DNA of 64,000 bases, taken from Soonwooa buanensis. Its GTDB lineage: Bacteria; Bacteroidota; Bacteroidia; Flavobacteriales; Weeksellaceae. Both the position numbers and the translations under genes were made by a program. The notes below the pieces were generated by a model. It had not been told where the DNA came from. It saw only the letters and a list, made by a program, of their open reading frames with translations, and made no database searches. The stretch is from positions 62,001-126,000 of the forward strand of contig NZ_FUYZ01000005.1 of the NCBI RefSeq assembly GCF_900167905.1, in the 5' to 3' direction. This document shows positions 62,443 to 64,000 of this stretch, piece by piece (position 1 is the stretch's first letter; each line of letters begins with the position of its first letter).

Positions 62443-63123
62443 ATGAAAAAAATAGTCTTTTTACCAGTCGTAGTTTTGGGACAATTTTATTTTGGACAAT
62501 ACAATTTTAACCTCAAAAATGCGAGCAGTCGTTTTGATGCTGAAATTTCGGTTCAGAACTGTGAAGGCGATACATGCAGTGGTGAAGGTACCGTAAACTT
62601 AATTGATAAAAAGACAAAAAAACATTTCCAGACTTTGACATCGGATAATTTATATTTTTATCTCAACAAGAATCAAAAACCAAGCGTCAATGTCATCGAA
62701 ATGTATGGCGAACAAAGTCCACTTATTTTTGGAGATTTTAATTTTGATGGTTCCGAAGATGTTGCAATTAGGAACGGAAATGAAGGAAGTTATGGTGGAC
62801 CATCTTATAATGTTTATGTTTATAATTTGACCAAAAAGCAGTTTGTCCTTAGTCAAGAATTAACCGATTTAACTTTTGAAAATCTTGGTATGTTTGAGAC
62901 TGATAATGACCGTAAGCGTATTATAACTTATGCAAAATCGGGCTGTTGTTATCATATTAAAACCGAATATGAGGTTGTTCCAAAAAAAGGACTTTTAAAA
63001 GTATATGAGTTTGAAGAAGATGCAATGGGTGGGGAAATTGTAAAAGTTACGACCCGAAACCTCGTTAAAGGTAAATGGCAAACTAAAACTAAGACCTACA
63101 AAATCAATGATTATTACAAATAA
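62443..63123 (+). CDS. Secreted protein, XAC2610 / FG-GAP-like
   Basis: 226 residues. Signal-like N-terminus (KKIVFLPVVVLGQFYFGQ). A calcium-loop-like motif DFNFDGSEDVAIRNGNEG followed by YGGPSYNVYVYN is typical of XAC2610-type and FG-GAP repeat proteins. Cys pairs (CEGDTC, SGCCYH) could form disulfides. Lies 12 bp after pepE and 5 bp before the HD gene, so the three are probably one operon. No function assignable. Confidence 0.62.
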   Translation: MKKIVFLPVVVLGQFYFGQYNFNLKNASSRFDAEISVQNCEGDTCSGEGTVNLIDKKTKKHFQTLTSDNLYFYLNKNQKPSVNVIEMYGEQSPLIFGDFNFDGSEDVAIRNGNEGSYGGPSYNVYVYNLTKKQFVLSQELTDLTFENLGMFETDNDRKRIITYAKSGCCYHIKTEYEVVPKKGLLKVYEFEEDAMGGEIVKVTTRNLVKGKWQTKTKTYKINDYYK

Positions 63124-63128
63124 TAAAA

Positions 63129-63716
63129 ATGAAATTACAGAAAGAAATAGACTTTATACTAGCTGTTGATGCGCTAAAAAATGTTAACCGAAGAAATTAT
63201 AATGCTGACGACAGTCGTCGCGAAAACACCGCTGAACATAGCTGGCAGATTATCATTTTGGCACAGATTCTTTATCCTTACGCCAAGCAAAAAGAAAAAA
63301 TTGATTTATTACGCGTGATCAGGATGTTGTCGATCCATGATTTGGTGGAGATTCATGCGGGAGATACGTTTATTTTTGATGAAGCTTTAATGGAAGGGAA
63401 ATTCGAGCGCGAAAAAATTGCAGCACGCAAGATATTCGGGATTCTTAATGAAGATTTAGCTGAAGAATTTTATAATCTCTGGATAGAGTTTGAAGAAGAG
63501 AAAACGCCTGATGCTATTTTTGCTTGTTCTATCGATCGCATAATGCCATTTATCCTAAACTCTTATACAGAAGGGAAAAGCTGGACAGAAGCTGGTGTTA
63601 CGTCGGAGCAAGCGCGCAAAATTATCGAAAATGCTGTGAAGCGTTCATCGGACGAAATGGGCGAAGTTTTCGATATTCTTATTGAAAAAAACATTGCCGA
63701 AGGACGATTGAAATAA
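63129..63716 (+). CDS. HD-domain hydrolase, YfbR/HDDC2-like (5'-nucleotidase type)
   Basis: 195 residues. Metal-binding motifs in order: AEHSWQII (His), MLSIHDLVEIHAGD (HD, then E and D), and SIDRIMPFIL (Asp). The EH...HDLVE...D layout is that of YfbR/HDDC2 5'-deoxynucleotidases, which dephosphorylate dNMPs. No fused domain, in contrast to the HD protein at 4.2 kb. Probably co-transcribed with pepE. Confidence 0.87.
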   Translation: MKLQKEIDFILAVDALKNVNRRNYNADDSRRENTAEHSWQIIILAQILYPYAKQKEKIDLLRVIRMLSIHDLVEIHAGDTFIFDEALMEGKFEREKIAARKIFGILNEDLAEEFYNLWIEFEEEKTPDAIFACSIDRIMPFILNSYTEGKSWTEAGVTSEQARKIIENAVKRSSDEMGEVFDILIEKNIAEGRLK

Positions 63717-63733
63717 AATTTAGAATAACTAGT

Positions 63734-64000
63734 ATGGATGTTTTTGCAGAATTTGTCAAAAAAGATGGCGTTGAGTATCGTCAGAAAACTCTTTTAAAAT
63801 TTGGAGAATCTAGCCAATTAATTGGAAGTATTGTTTTAATGAACCCAGGTAGTGCAAAACCAACAAATAAACTAATAAATAATGATTTTGTAGCTGATTT
63901 TTATGAGTCTACACATCAATACAAATTAGAAAATCCTTCGGAATGGCATCGTTTTTCAGTTGATCAAACAATGTTACGTATTGAAAGAATTTTTAATGGT
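63734..64000 (+). CDS. DUF1643-like protein (N-terminal part, runs off right edge)
   Basis: ATG at 63734; the frame stays open to the end of the window (89 residues seen). LIGSIVLMNPGSAKPTNK resembles the DUF1643 core (LNPSTA-type loop). FYESTHQY and NPSEWHRFSVDQTMLRIERIF follow. It starts 17 bp after the HD gene and may belong to the same operon. Assignment is tentative as the C-terminus is missing. Confidence 0.5.
   Translation, partial: MDVFAEFVKKDGVEYRQKTLLKFGESSQLIGSIVLMNPGSAKPTNKLINNDFVADFYESTHQYKLENPSEWHRFSVDQTMLRIERIFNG

Overview
The window looks like a chromosomal piece of a Flavobacteriia bacterium, most likely Weeksellaceae (Chryseobacterium and relatives). Base composition is AT-rich. 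Many genes have the Bacteroidota promoter -7 box TAnnTTTG just upstream and no Shine-Dalgarno. Two secreted proteins end in type IX secretion (T9SS) sorting domains. There is a TonB receptor with a carboxypeptidase-regulatory N-terminus, a DUF2723/GT117 membrane protein, a Bacteroidota-type curli locus and a gene pair for sulfonolipid (capnine) synthesis. I see no phage, IS element, CRISPR array, tRNA or rRNA.

Layout. 0-12.6 kb: the end of a LuxC-type acyl-CoA reductase; an outer-membrane lipoprotein joining a metallophosphoesterase to a beta-barrel; an HD hydrolase fused to a Pycsar-effector-like membrane domain; a GAF protein; rlmN; a sterol-desaturase-family enzyme; a polyprenyl synthase. 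12.9-17.8 kb: rarA, a DUF2339 membrane protein, pheA. 18.2-24.3 kb: a curli operon (two curlin-repeat subunits, a CsgH-CsgE fusion, CsgF, CsgG with an added barrel, and an extra propeller lipoprotein), facing a NarL/CsgD-like regulator that lacks the phospho-acceptor Asp. 24.4-32.8 kb: thioesterase, dnaA, LMW-PTP, a tetrapyrrole-methylase-family protein, an AI-2E transporter family protein, kbl, a 57-residue lipoprotein, DinB and rhodanese genes, queG. 33-37.5 kb: DUF2459 protein, L,D-transpeptidase-like lipoprotein, alaS. 37.8-42.5 kb: two secreted repeat proteins sharing a CsgG/LpoB-like domain that is split in the larger one by about 900 residues of 46-residue repeats. 43-49 kb: two T9SS cargo proteins, one an M36 metalloprotease, with two small genes between. 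49.4-51.7 kb: the cysteate synthase and cysteate acyltransferase pair. 52-57 kb: two GT-C glycosyltransferase-type membrane proteins. 57-64 kb: DUF1697, kdsA, TonB receptor, pepE, a secreted protein, an HD protein and a DUF1643-like fragment.

The main non-coding structure is a set of 7-bp tandem repeats placed on both sides of the promoter -7 box and running almost to the start codon. It is seen before the DUF1697 gene (18 x TATGAAT, TAATTTTG, 6 x TAAAACC) and before pepE (7 x a 14-mer, TAATTTTG, 5 x CCATAAA-type), and in decayed form before alaS. Together with the split-domain repeat-protein operon and the rearranged curli locus, these are the strongest candidates for undescribed biology here.
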